Source: Hanleya hanleyi (Eukaryota > Mollusca > Polyplacophora > Lepidopleurida > Hanleyidae). From it: a DNA stretch of 64,000 nucleotides. A program made the position numbers and the translations under genes. How positions within the stretch are numbered: the first letter of the stretch is position 1; every line of letters starts with the position of its first letter. Of the stretch, positions 42,239-53,216 are shown one piece after another. The notes under the pieces were generated by a model. That model did not search any database. It saw nothing but the letters and a program-made list of their open reading frames with translations, and had not been told where the DNA came from. Where the stretch lies: contig JAVTVY010019491.1 of assembly GCA_036873755.1 (NCBI GenBank), positions 1-64,000 on the forward strand, written 5' to 3'.

Positions 42239-43971
42239 CTAGAGGTTCCGCTTTGCCCCTTGAGTTGCCGCTCCGGCATGAAGCCTATGCTGGTTGTTTT
42301 TTTAAGCAAAAACATACGTCTCCCCCAACCTCCCACCTTGCCTTGAGTGGGCACATAATTTAAGGGAAAGTGCTATAAAATGAATGTAGCAATAAGTATC
42401 CTAAACAAAGCTGCGCATCTAAAAATATTAATTACAAAGAGGCGATTTTTATTGTTGCAGTAACCCAGTGCATGAGGAGTCGGGATTTATATAGCAATGA
42501 GTGGATTGTCGACATCTACAGCGTCCAACCAATGTGAAATACATGTAATTGTGAAGCATCAACTATTTCGAAACTGATCGCATTATAGGAAAGATGCAAA
42601 ACATACAAGAGCCACACCTATAGTTTACATGCTGTACCGTATAGAAGTTTCATGCATCTGCCTTCAGTAGTTTCCAAGATATGGAGTGAACAAAAATTGG
42701 ACAGACAGATAAGCACATTTTGCATGGACCCACGCAAGCACTAGCTCACACCCAAACCTAATTAGATCATAAGGCCATTTCAATGAAGCTTCCATCCAAG
42801 TTTGGTGAAATTCCGTCGAGTAGTTCTCCAGATATCTTGCAGACAAGGTATGTATAGACATGAACAATTAGATGGACGGACGGACGATGGACATGGATAA
42901 ATGCACACACACACCCAAACCTAATCAAATAAGGGGGCTATCCCAATGAACCTTCCATCCAAGTTTGGTGAAATTCTGTCCAGTAGTTCTTCAGATATCT
43001 TGCAGAAAGGGCCTGTATATACATATACATGTACAAGTACATGGACAGACGGACGGACACCGAACATGGACGAACGCACACACAAACCAAAACCTAATCA
43101 GATGAGAGGACTATCCCAACAAAGCTTCCATCCAAGTTTGGTGAACTTCCGTCACGTAGTTCTCCAGATATCTTGCAGACAAGGCCTATATATACATGTA
43201 CAAGTAGATGAACGGACGGACGGACACCCGACACGGATGAATGCATGCACACATACACCAAAACCTGATCAACTGAGGGGGCTATCCCAATGAAGCTTCC
43301 ATCCAAGTTTGGTGAAATTCCATCCAGTAGTTCTTAAGATATCTTGCAGACAAGGCCTGTATATACATGTACAGGTAGATGGACGGACGGACGGACACCG
43401 GACATGGATGAACGCATGCACACACACCAAAACCTAATCAAATAAGGGGGCTATCCCAATGAAGCTTCCATCCAAGTTTGGTGAAATTCCGTCCAGTAGT
43501 TCTCAAGATATCTTGCAGACAAGGCCTGTATATACATGTACAAGTAGATGGACGGACGGACGGACGGACACTGGACACGGATGAATGCACGCACACACAC
43601 CAAAACCTAATCAAATGAGGGGGCTATCCCACTGGAGCTTCCATCCAAGTTTGGTGAAATTCCATCCAGTAGTTCTTAAGATATCTTGCAGACAAGGCCT
43701 GTATATACATGTACAAGTAGATGGACGGACGGACGGACACCGGACATGGATGAATGCACGCACACACACCAAAACCTAATCAAATGAGGGGGCTATCCCA
43801 ATGAAGCTTCCATTCAAGTTTGGTGAAATTCCATCCAGTAGTTCTCAAGATATCTTGCAGACAAGGCAAGGGGACGGACATCCATCCATCCATCCATCCA
43901 GACATCCATCCAGAGAGACAGACAGCACAAACACTAGATGTCTCCCCCCAACATAGTTGGGGGAGACATAA
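42239..43971. mobile_element. Pearl-like (Helentron-associated) element with satellite core
   Basis: Inserted in the LINE reverse-transcriptase gene with boundaries certain to about 3 bp (TAA on both sides). The core (42785-43870) has seven units of about 170 bp beginning near TTCCATCCAAGTTTGGTGAAA, each followed by ACGG microsatellite runs. The right end is a stem, TGTCTCCCCCCAAC-at-GTTGGGGGAGACA, and a relative of it lies near the left end (CGTCTCCCCCAACC). Satellite core, ACGG runs and subterminal inverted repeats match the molluscan pearl elements. No protein. Confidence 0.75.
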
Positions 43972-44579
43972 TAAGCCAGGAATATCTTTGTGTTTTGTCT
44001 CCAGCATGAGGTCATAGATTAACCTAACATTTTCTCCTATATATCGGCCTTGGACAAATCCCTTCTGGTCTTCGTGGATTAGCTTGTCTAGGACTGTTTT
44101 TAATCTATTCGCAATGCACGATAACGCCAATTTGTATATTACGTTCAACAGTGTTATTGGTCGCCAGTTTTTAAGATAATTTCTTGGTTTGCCGGGCTTT
44201 GGTAAGCATGTGATTACTCCTTGTCTCTGCGATATTGATAATTCCCCTTTGGTATACGCTGTATTGAGAGACCGTAAAACAAATTTCCCAAGATCCTTCC
44301 AGGACATTTTTAAAAATTCGATAGAAAATCCATCAATTCCGGGGGCTTTTTTTCGTTTTTTGTGTTCTTCAGTGCAGTACATAATTCTTCATAGCTGATT
44401 AAACCCTCTAGTTTCGAAGCATCTTCTGTGGCCAGTGACGGGATATCAAGCGAATCCAAAGTTTCTCTAATTTCATGGATGTTTACATTCGATGTTTTTC
44501 CAGAATACAGTTTTTCATAGTATTTTTTTTTGCTCGGCTCTAATTGTTTCACTGTCGAATATTTCATCCCCATTATCAA
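43972..44579 (-). pseudogene. LINE ORF2, reverse transcriptase N-terminal part
   Basis: Contains KKRKKAPGIDGFSIEFLKMS, QGVITCLPKPGK, LKNWRPITLLNVIYKLALS and QKGFVQGRYIGENVRLIYD, the 5' reverse-transcriptase blocks. It is continuous with 41256-42238 once the pearl-like element is ignored. A frameshift lies near 44380. Confidence 0.85.
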
Positions 44580-45540
44580 GCTTAAGGTTAGTTATAACTT
44601 TATTGGTAAAATTTCTTTTTTCAAGTCCAAGAAAATACTTTGTTGGTTTTTCCCCCAAATTTGCCCATTTTACTTTCGACCTTGCTATTACGCCTTTCAG
44701 TTTGTCTTCCCTAAATTCAGTTAACTTTGTTTTTACTTCGGCCAGTTTCGTCAAATCATCTATACTTATATCTGCAAAGTTCTGTTCTATATCAGTTTCC
44801 AGTATTTCTATTTCCTTTTCTAAGCTTTTTTCTGCTTTTTCTTGCTCAATTTTCCTTCGTGATGAATATTTGATGGTTTCTCCTCTAATTTTCATTAGGA
44901 CTGTTTCTAGAAACAGATCGTCTTCAATTGTGAAATGAATTGATGAGCGATCCATTTTGAATAGTGTCTCTCTGTTATATATTAGAGGGGCATATTCTTC
45001 GATATTGTTGTTTATCTCATTTTTCACTATATTCAAATAATCGGGATCTTTCAGAAGAGAACAGTTGAATTTCCAGTAGGATTTACCCCTATCCGTATTC
45101 GTGAATTTACATTTAATAACTATCAAGGAATGGTCAGTTTTATATCCAGGTTTTATATCAGATTCCGTTGTTATATTTGATATGTCTGCGGAAGTAATAA
45201 AAAAATCCAACCTAGCCTGCTGTCTAGGGTTTTTCCGTCTCCACGTATACCGTCTTTCATTCTCGTGCATTGTTCTCCATATATCCATAAAATCATTGTC
45301 GTTAATCATTTCGAGAACTGTTTTTCTGGCTTGTGGCTTATTAACATTTTCATAGTTTTCTGTGTCCAGCTCTGGATTGAGTACTAGGTTCCAATCGCCG
45401 CATATGATTGTTGAAGGGTTACCAAGTTCTATATTATTGAATATTTTGTCTTTTTCATATAGTGGAAAACATCCGCTCGCTTCGTCGAGTTAGCTAACCC
45501 TTGACAGTTCATACTAGCGATACTTATTGCTTCCGCCATA
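44515..45540 (-). pseudogene. LINE ORF2, apurinic-type endonuclease and linker
   Basis: The ORF2 start is recognisable at 45540 (MAEAISIASMNCQGL), the usual endonuclease opening. An internal deletion near 45460 removes several hundred bases. The rest resumes at a CGDWNLVLNP block, with YTWRRKNPRQQARLDFFI and KTDHSLIVI, then a long charged linker to 44515. The deletion removes endonuclease catalytic blocks, so the LINE cannot retrotranspose. Confidence 0.8.
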
Positions 45541-45983
45541 CTTTGCTATTGATCATGCGAGAAATTTGTGTTGGTGGTGCTCTGGAAAGTATTGACGTGA
45601 AGATGAGAATTGATTATGGAATCTAATTAAATTGTTTACTCCATGTGTCATATCGACTACGAAGGCAACATATTTATAAAGTATAAAGTGTAGATTCATA
45701 AAAATGCGGTCGTGTGAAATGTGGATAGGGTGGACTTCCATCCAGGCTCTGTATATAGGCATAATTGGTAATGTTAATATCAACATAATTTGAAAACCAT
45801 AGTTATAGTCGGGTGGGTTTGTCAAGCAATAGACATAACACTCATCACATGAGTTTAACAAACAAACATTGAACAAATCACATAGAACATACATATACAC
45901 AATATACCGGACACTCATACGAAACACTCCCACCTCGAAGTGTGTAGGTCCTGAAAAGTTCCAGTTATTTAGAGATCAGCGTT

Positions 45984-46602
45984 TGACCTTCATGGACCAA
46001 TACAAAACCCTCTCTACCCCAGCACCACCACCACCACCACCGCCGACCTCAGCACCGCTCCAACAGCCGCCATTATCAGGGGTACTACCCACAGCCCCAC
46101 AGTGGGTCGAAGACGAAGTCCTGAAGAGTGTACTTGCATCGTTCAAGAAACAAGCTGACCTGGTATTAAAACGGATGAAAGATAATCGTAACATGACTTG
46201 GAATGATAAAGGCGAACTACTGGTACAGAATCAGGTGGTCCCTGGTACCCACATGACGGATTTAGTGAATGACCTGATGCGCCATCGCAGGTCGCACACG
46301 GATCCTCGAGGATGAGAGGTCTTTGCTCAAGGCTTGAAAGGCATGCATGTACCACAGGAATTGGTGGGGAACCCCAGCGCTGGCCCTGGATGCAACGGAT
46401 CCAGCATTCGCCGGTGCACGCACAACGACAGACGCAACTCCCACATACTAGGGAAGCCGAGTGGGAACCGGAGTCACCACCCAAAACACCACAACGGCGG
46501 GCACATTCTTTTCACCCCTATTCAAGATCTATGACACTTAGTAAGTCACTGCGACGAACACGACGCCGGGTACAACCGCCCAAGGCCTGGGACAACTATT
46601 AA
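45984..46602 (+). pseudogene. Conserved Polinton gene of unknown function, 3' part
   Basis: Continues the gene cut at 37017. Here the Pro-rich linker and the LKSVLASFKKQADLVLKRM / NMTWNDKGELLVQNQVVPGT blocks lie in one frame, unlike Polinton 1. TGA at 46313-46315 replaces a Trp, and a shift follows near 46390 before the basic tail ending at 46602. Confidence 0.8.
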
Positions 46603-46635
46603 AACCACCAGCAGCAGCAGGAAAGCTCAATCAGC

Positions 46636-47078
46636 ATGTTTTACCTCACCCTACCCAGTAACAGTTCGTTCGATGTGTTTCCTGACAACACCTTGGCCAA
46701 GTACGTGACCCAGTTACCGCAACCGTTGCATTTACCTGGACGCTGGGAATGTGGACTTGTGGATTTCCAATAAGCTTGCTCGTGGTACAACGTGCGAGCC
46801 AATGAATTGTGGTACGAGGTGACATACGAAGGGAAAGAGACCCGATTAACCCTCCCCGAAGGCCAATACGAGTTCATGCAGGGGCTGACAAGACTGTTGC
46901 ATTATAAGTCTCTACGGGAGCTCACGAATACTTCAAAACCGATAACAACCTTTCCCTTCAAGAATCACATGGACTTCGATTACAACGCACACAACGACAA
47001 GACACAGATCATCCTCACCGTCAACGTGAGTGTCGTACTGAGTCCTATCCTACAGCAAATACTGGGTCTCGCTCACCC
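46636..47078 (+). pseudogene. Minor capsid (penton-like) protein of Polinton 2, truncated
   Basis: Starts MFYLTLPSNSSFDVFPDN at 46636; TAA at 46771-46773 interrupts codon 46. The frame continues to LQQILGLAHP and at about 47078 jumps into the pVI-like gene. The second jelly-roll half, about 330 bp, and the first part of the pVI-like gene are deleted. Confidence 0.85.
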
Positions 47079-47303
47079 GGCAATCAAGCGGTCCGAAGTG
47101 GATTGCAAGTCGCCGGTGATGTCTTGGGTGGTACGGCACCCAAAGAACCACTGAAACGCCGAGCTAAAGAAACAGGAGGCCTCTTGGTCGCCAAAGCACA
47201 ACGTACCGTAGGGAATAAAAGACCTGCACCACCGAGACCACGCATCAGTCGACGGCCGACCCAGCGACGACGCACATCGAAGACCCAGGATATCTTTTCT
47301 TAA
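47079..47303 (+). pseudogene. pVI-like protein of Polinton 2, C-terminal fragment
   Basis: Begins at the IKRSEVDCKS/QAVRSGLQVAGDVLGG region and runs to the basic tail ending TSKTQDIFS, with stop at 47301-47303, three bases before the major capsid ATG (47306). Confidence 0.8.
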
Positions 47304-47320
47304 ATATGTCCTTAATCCAC

Positions 47321-47934
47321 TGTCATGGTATTATTATTAGACACTGTGGATGTTTCTCGAATGATAGAGCTACGTAGGCTTGTTTACATTGTATTATGTG
47401 AGTCATCCATCTGGAGTTTTGTCGAAGCTTACTGTAATTGTATCTAGGTCAGATCATACGTCAATGCTGTATGTTGTGATCTCGAATTCGATCGAGGAGG
47501 GAATTCAAACGGCTTTTCTGTGGGTGCATTATACTGTCTTACCTTTGTCTGAAATTACGGACTACTGGATTGTATATTCCTGTGAATTGACTCTTGGCGC
47601 TGTGTTATCTACGTGATTGAACTGTTGGAAACTGGACAACAGCACAGGGTATTGGACTATCAAAATTCAGAACAGCGATTTGTGCGGCACGGACTGTATA
47701 GAGATAGCCATTTGTGCGGCACGGACTGTATAGAGATTTGCACGTCAGTACGGACTGTGAAAGATACACCGGTATAGCACTGAACAGTAAGACTATAGTT
47801 CTCATTTATTTGTTGTATCAACCTTATTTAATTTGTATAGGATTTTAGTATTGTAAATAAATATTTGATTGTTAATCCTTGACTTCACAAAAGTTTTCTG
47901 TTACGTTTTTTCTGTTATCGTTTATGACGTACCA
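47321..47934 (+). repeat. 5' LTR
   Basis: 614 bp, starting TGTCATGGTATTATTATTAG. Against the 3' LTR it lacks about 53 bp, including the TATAAATA box, near 47480. It carries a tandem duplication of about 37 bp (GTGCGGCACGGACTGTATAG repeated, 47680-47735). It ends ACCA instead of AACA. Confidence 0.92.
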
Positions 47935-47935
47935 G

Positions 47936-47956
47936 AAATTGGGGTCCTGCCCGCGA
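47936..47956 (+). other. Candidate primer-binding site
   Basis: AATTGGGGTCCTGCCCGC directly follows the 5' LTR, where a tRNA primer would pair. The tRNA is not identified. Confidence 0.4.
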
Positions 47957-48060
47957 CCATTGTTTACATTACAGCTTGCCAGCTGATCTGTTTTCGCAAC
48001 ATAGTTCTAAATTGATACATTGTCTGAATTTGTGAAGTCAGGGAGTAGTATATTATCAGC

Positions 48061-48297
48061 ATGTCATTTGACCCAGCACAGTTTGCCTCAGAGCCTAGTC
48101 AAGAGGTATTACGCAAAGAGGATTTGTTCGCGCTGTGTGAATTCCTACAAATTAAAGTTAAAACATCTTTGAGAAAGCAAGAAATTAAGAAACTCATTAT
48201 TAAACATTTTGTTAGCAAACAACTTTGGGATGAAAGTGATTTTGATTTAACTGAGGAAACAGCTGATGATTTGGGAATAAAGAAATTGGAATTGTAA
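48061..48297 (+). pseudogene. Gag N-terminal region
   Basis: 78 codons from the ATG at 48061 (MSFDPAQFASEPSQEVLRKE), helical and charged, with a LRKQEIKKLI segment. After TAA at 48295 the frame would continue through a Glu/Lys/Arg coiled coil (48298-48470) before a shift into the next frame. Confidence 0.65.
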
Positions 48298-48466
48298 AAT
48301 CAGCTGGAATTAAAGAGGTTAGAATTAGAAAAAGAGGAAAAAATAGAGAGAGAAAGGAAAGAAAGACAGTTTCAGTTAGAGAGAGAAAAGTTAGAAAAAG
48401 ACAAAGAATTTGAGAGAGAAAAGTTAGAAAAAGAGAAAAGAGAAAGAAAGACAGTTTCAGTTAGAA

Positions 48467-49315
48467 ATGAAGCATTTGGAATTACAGTCGCGAACAAGTC
48501 CTCCTACACATGCACCTGTACAATCACAATCAAAATTTGATGCGGCTTGTCAAATACGCCTCGTTCCAGCATTTCAGGAAAAAGAAGTTGATAAATATTT
48601 TCTGCATTTTGAGAATATTGCTGAAAATTTAAACTGGCCAAAAGAAAATTGGAGTTTACTTCTTCAAAGTGTTTTGATCGAAAAGGCAAGGGACATTTAC
48701 ACTCAATTGACGGTAGAGCAAGCATCAAATGATGATATAGTGAAGGATTTAATCCTTAAAGGTTATGAATTAGTTCCTGAAGCCTATGGACAAAATTTTT
48801 GTAGTTGTGAAAAAACCCCCTCTCAGACTCATGTAGAATTTGCTCGTTCAAAAGAACAGTTATTTGATAGGTGGTGTGCTTCGGTTAAAATTGACAACAA
48901 CTTTCAAAAGCCTAGTGGTTTCCTCACTTCAAGATCTTTACCCAAGCAGGTTAGTGATGTTCATAGTGTATATGACGTTAAGATGGCCAGGGACACTGTT
49001 CCTATTAGTTCTATCAAGGATAAGGTTGACAGTTTTTCAAATCCTGTTATGGAGATTTTTGAACCATTTATCCACAACGGTTTTGTGTCACTTTCAAGTG
49101 ATTTTTCTAATGCTACTCCTGTGAAGATTTTGCGAGACACAGGTGCGTCTCAGTCTCTTTTGTTGGCAGATATTTTGCCGTTTTCTGATTCTTCATCTGC
49201 AGGCAATAATGTCCGGATTAAAGGTGTAGATTCTGTAAATTATACACCCGTTCCGCTCCATAACGTTCATCTGTCTTCCGACTTGATTTCTGGGCCTGTC
49301 ACGGGGGGGTTTTAA
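48467..49315 (+). pseudogene. Gag core and aspartic protease
   Basis: Contains a capsid-like block (IRLVPAFQEKEVDKYFLHFE; LNWPKENWSLLLQSVL) and YELVPEAYGQNF, a SCAN-like Gag segment. Then comes a KILRDTGASQSLLL motif, the protease active site (DTGA) at about 49137. A zinc-knuckle region between them appears lost. The frame breaks at a run of seven G near 49308. Confidence 0.85.
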
Positions 49316-49412
49316 AGGTAGTTTACCGTTTGAGGGTGTTCAGTTACTTCTTGGCAATGATCTTGCGGGAGATAAGGTCGGGGTTAACCCGAATGTAGCT
49401 GAAAAGCCTCGT

Positions 49413-50987
49413 TTGGATCAGATCCGTGATCCAGTTGAAGACGAAATTCAAAGTTTGTATCCTGCTTGTGCAGTTACTAGAGCCACGAGTAAATTGGCTG
49501 AGGAGTCTAAAAAGTCTCTTAAAGATGACGTCATCCATGACGTTTGTTTGGCCGACACCTTCGTGTGTTTAAATGATGAGGCTGATAAGCCACATTTTGA
49601 TAGCAAAATGGAATGTTCTAATGAAATAATTTCAAAATCACAGCTGGTTAATGAACAGCATAGTGACAAGGACATTTCCAAGTTGTTTGACAGGGCAGTA
49701 GATGAGTGTGATGTAACTCAAGAGCCTGTGTGTTACTTTTGTAAGAATGGTGTTCTTATGCGCAAATGGCGACCGCCAGATGTGTCACCTGATGATGAGT
49801 GGGCAGTTAAGTATCAGATTGTGGTACCAAATTCATATCGTTCAGATATCCTCAGACTAGCCCATGAAACACAGGTCATTTAGGTGTTAACAAAACATAT
49901 TACAAAATTCTAAATCATTTCCATTGGCCAAATTTAAAGAAAGATGTTGCGGAATTTTGTAGGTCATGCCACACATGTCAAATGGTAGGAAAACCAAACC
50001 ATACCAAAGGCCCCTCTACAATCAATCTCTGCATTTGAGGAAGCATTTAGTAGGGTGATTATAGATTGTGTTGGTCCATTACCGAAAACAAAGTCAGTCA
50101 ATCAATACATGTTAACAATCATGTGTGCTTCAACCAGGTTCCCTGATGCCATTCCTTTACGAAATATTAAGATAAAAACTATTGTTAAGGCCTTAGTTAA
50201 GTTTCTCACACTTGTTGGCCTACCCCAGTGTGTTCAGTCTGATCAGGGATCTAATTTCATGTCAGGAATTTTTCAACAAGTCATGCATGAATTGGGAATA
50301 AAGCAGTATAAATCATCTGCATACCACCCAGAAAGCCAAGGCACATGAGACAGATTCCACCAGACATTAAAGAACATGATCAGAGCTTATGTTTTGACAC
50401 TGAGAAAGACTGGGATGAAGGCATACATTTGTTATAGTTTGCTGTTAGAAAATCTGTTCAAGAGTATTTAGGCTTCAGTCCATTTGAATTAGTTTTTGGT
50501 AATACAGTTAGAGGACCACTTAAACTGCTGAAGGAAAAGTTCCTAGACAGTGATCTTGACTCAGGTAATCTCTTACAATATGTGTCGGACTTTCGCACCA
50601 GGTTGACTAAAGCACGTGATTTGGCCATGTCAAATTTAAAGTCAACACAAATATGTATGAAAATAACCTATGATAAACATGCCGAAACGAAGATTCAAAC
50701 CTGGTGAGAAGGTACTGGCTTCTCTGCCTATTCCTGGTAATCCACTTATGGCTAGACATTATGGTCCTTATGTCATTGAAAAGAAATTAAGTGATCTTAA
50801 TTATGAAATTCAGATTCCTGACAGGCGTAAAAACAAACAGTTATGTCATGTAAATATGTTAAAGTTATACATAGACAGGGATAGCACTAACAGTACTGTA
50901 CAGCCTGTAAGTGTAGTTAGTTCTGACCCTGATAATAATGAAACTTGTGAAGAGCCCATGACAGCGGGCGAAATTACAGAACTCTGA
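49413..50987 (+). pseudogene. Integrase (upstream of reverse transcriptase)
   Basis: The HHCC zinc domain is visible at about 49870-49985 (HLGVNKTYYKI, then CRSCHTCQMVGK). The core has VIIDCVGPLPKTKS (first Asp), CVQSDQGSNFM (second Asp) and YHPESQGT (third, Glu). A GPY/F-type C-terminal module has PGEKVLASLPI, GPYVIEKKLSDLNYEI and LCHVNMLK. Stops/shifts lie near 49880, 50020, 50346 and 50440. The position before the reverse transcriptase is the notable feature. Confidence 0.88.
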
Positions 50988-51014
50988 CATTCTACTTAAT
51001 TTGGATTCCAAGTT

Positions 51015-51779
51015 GTGTCATCTGAACCAGCGCGTCAGGAAGAACTTCGAACTCTGCTCAGTCAATTTGAACACTTGTTTCCCGATATCCCCACTCGGAC
51101 TGATACAATTTCACATGACGTCAATGTCGGAGATTCTAATCCAGTAAAGCAGCACCCATATCTTTTGGATCCCATTAAACAAAACTACCTGGAAAAAGAG
51201 ATTCAGTATTTATTGAACAATGACTTCATTGAACTAAGTAACAGTAACTGGAGTTCACCTTGTATCCTCGTTCCAAAGCCAGATGGCAGTTACAGGATGT
51301 GTACTGACTACAAAACGGTGAACACATTGACCAAAACAGAGACATTCCCTATTCCACGCATTGACGATTGCATTGATCAAGTGGGAAGTGCCAAGTTCGT
51401 GTCAAAGTTTGATCTTCTGAAAGAATTTTGGCAAGTTCCACTGACAGATCGTGCGAAGGAGATATCAGCATTCGTAACTCCGGAGGATCTGTTCCAGTAC
51501 AAAGTTATGCCATTTGGAATGAAAAATTCTCCCGCCACGTTCCAGCGTCTCATCAACCGTGTTACTTCTGGTTTGGAAGGATGTGAGACTTATATTGATG
51601 ACGTCATTGTCTACAGCGATACATGGGAAGATCATCTACAGAGAATTCGCGCACTATTCAATCGACTAAGTGACGCCAAGCTGACAGTCAACCTTGGAAA
51701 AAGTGAATTTGGACATGCACGTGTGACATTCTTGGGTCATGTTTGTAGGTCAGGGTCAAGTAAAACCTGTAGATCCTAA
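51015..51779 (+). CDS. Reverse transcriptase
   Basis: Open for 254 codons with all gypsy blocks: WSSPCILVPKPDGSYRMCTD, FVSKFDLLKEFWQVPL, FQYKVMPFGMKNSPATFQR and YIDDVIVYS (catalytic YIDD, 51592-51603), then FLGHV. The LLKEFWQVPL block has Lys-Glu where Lys-Gly/Ser-Tyr is usual. A shift at about 51750 passes into the RNase H frame. Confidence 0.93.
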   Translation: MSSEPARQEELRTLLSQFEHLFPDIPTRTDTISHDVNVGDSNPVKQHPYLLDPIKQNYLEKEIQYLLNNDFIELSNSNWSSPCILVPKPDGSYRMCTDYKTVNTLTKTETFPIPRIDDCIDQVGSAKFVSKFDLLKEFWQVPLTDRAKEISAFVTPEDLFQYKVMPFGMKNSPATFQRLINRVTSGLEGCETYIDDVIVYSDTWEDHLQRIRALFNRLSDAKLTVNLGKSEFGHARVTFLGHVCRSGSSKTCRS

Positions 51780-52392
51780 GGTTAGTGCTATTTCCCTATT
51801 TCCAAGACCTGCATGGAAGAGACAACTGATGCGTTTCTTGGGTATGGATGGTTACTACAGAAAATGTTGTCAAAAAATTTCAGATATTACTGAGCCTTTA
51901 ACTCAACTTTTAAGAAAAAGCACAAGTTTTGTTTGGACCGATAAATGTGAATCAGCTTTTGAAAAACTGAAAGCCATACTCAAGAGCGCGCCAGTTCTTT
52001 CAGCACCAGGTTTTAATTCACCTTTTAAACTGGCTGTAGATGCTAGTGATGTTGCTGCTGGTGCCGTTTTGTTACAAAAAGGTATAGATGGTGTAGATCA
52101 CCCAATATGTTATTTTTCACGTAAATTTGACAAACAGAGAAATTATTCTACAATTGAGAAAGAATATTTGGTAATGATATCGGCTTTACAACATTTTGAT
52201 GTTTATGTTACTTCTTCATCGTTGCCAATTACTGTATTCAGTGATCACAATCCTCTTGTTTTCATAAGTAAGATAAAAAACAAAAATCAAAGATTGTTGA
52301 GATGGAGTTTGTTGTTACAAGAATACAATATTGAAATCAGACATATTAAGGGCAAGGACAATTTGATTGCTGATTGTTCGTCTCGCATATAA
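51739..52392 (+). CDS. Reverse transcriptase thumb/connection and RNase H
   Basis: Contains LMRFLGMDGYYRKCCQKISD, EPLTQLLRKS, then the RNase H domain with LAVDASDVAAGAVLLQ (first Asp), YSTIEKEYL (Glu) and VFSDHNPLVF (Asp). It ends IADCSSRI and TAA at 52390, with no integrase downstream. Confidence 0.9.
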   Translation: MFVGQGQVKPVDPKVSAISLFPRPAWKRQLMRFLGMDGYYRKCCQKISDITEPLTQLLRKSTSFVWTDKCESAFEKLKAILKSAPVLSAPGFNSPFKLAVDASDVAAGAVLLQKGIDGVDHPICYFSRKFDKQRNYSTIEKEYLVMISALQHFDVYVTSSSLPITVFSDHNPLVFISKIKNKNQRLLRWSLLLQEYNIEIRHIKGKDNLIADCSSRI

Positions 52393-52496
52393 TGTACATA
52401 TGTTTGTCAACATTTTTGCTGTTGTAATATAGATTTTTTTGTAATAATGTTTTGAATTGTCAAGAAAGTTCAAAGTTTGAAACTTTCTCTTTTTTT

Positions 52497-52508
52497 TAAG
52501 AGAGGGAG
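52497..52508 (+). other. Polypurine tract
   Basis: AAGAGAGGGAG immediately precedes the 3' LTR start at 52509, the expected plus-strand primer. Confidence 0.8.
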
Positions 52509-53128
52509 TGTCATGGTATTATTATTATTAGACACTGTGGATGTTTCTCGAATGATAGAGCTACGTAGGTTTGTTTACATTGTATTATGTGAGTCATCCA
52601 TCTGGAGTTTTCTCGGAGTTTACTGTAATTGTATCTAGGTCAAATCATGCGTCAATGCTGTATGTTGTGGAATGATCTCGAATGCCCCGTAGAGTATAAA
52701 TAGCCTCACATTCTGTGATCGAGGAGGGAATTCAAACGGCTTTTCTGTGGGTGCATTATACTGTCTTACCTTTGTCTGAAATTACGGACTACTGGATTGT
52801 ATATTCCTGTGAATTGACTCTTGGCGCTGTGTTATCTACGTGATTGAACTGTTGGAAACTGGACAACAGCACAGGGTATTGGACTATCAAAATTCAGAAC
52901 AGCGATTTGTGCGGCACGGACTGTATAGAGATTTGCACGTCAGTACGGACTGTGAAAGATACACCGGTATAGCATTGAACAGTAAGACTATATTTCTCAT
53001 TTATTTGTTGTATCAACCTTACTTAATTTGTATATGATGTTAGTATTGTAAATAAATATTTGATTGTTAATCCTTGACTTCACAAAAGTTTTCTGTTACG
53101 TTTTTCTATTATCGTTTATGACGTAACA
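52509..53128 (+). repeat. 3' LTR
   Basis: 620 bp, TGTCATGG...GACGTAACA. It has the TATAAATA box (52695-52702) missing from the 5' LTR. The differences between LTRs are mainly two indels, so the insertion is fairly young. Confidence 0.92.
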
Positions 53129-53216
53129 CCACCCAGAGTCCTGCCACTCCACCAACAGTGAATTTGATTTGTGAACCGTCCCGCCCACACAGACCGGTGC
53201 CGAACAAGGATTATGA

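Larger units (their letters stand above)
37018..45983 (-). mobile_element. L1/Tx1-type LINE inserted in Polinton 2
   Basis: 8966 bp including later insertions, flanked by the 7-bp duplication TGACCTT (37011-37017, 45984-45990). The 3' end is on the left with a short A-rich tail. Only ORF2 is recognisable: endonuclease, reverse transcriptase, C-terminal zinc knuckle. It is itself interrupted at 38499-41255 and 42239-43971. The ORF1 position (45541-45983) holds no recognisable protein. Confidence 0.9.
47321..53128 (+). mobile_element. Ty3/gypsy-type LTR retrotransposon with Gmr1-like gene order
   Basis: 5808 bp, TG...CA ends, flanked by CCAC (47317-47320, 53129-53132). Removing it and one CCAC restores continuity with the capsid gene of Polinton 1. 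The order is gag, protease, integrase, reverse transcriptase, RNase H. Integrase upstream of reverse transcriptase is unusual for gypsy elements and known in the Gmr1 group. Several frameshifts and stops. Confidence 0.93.

Noticed and set aside
42785..43870. CRISPR-like spaced repeats
   Set aside because: Units are contiguous, about 170 bp and without unique spacers; this is satellite DNA in a eukaryote.
45553..45933. 126-codon minus-strand frame at the LINE 5' end as ORF1
   Set aside because: No coiled coil, RRM or zinc knuckle; Cys/Tyr/Ile-rich composition suggests untranslated leader.
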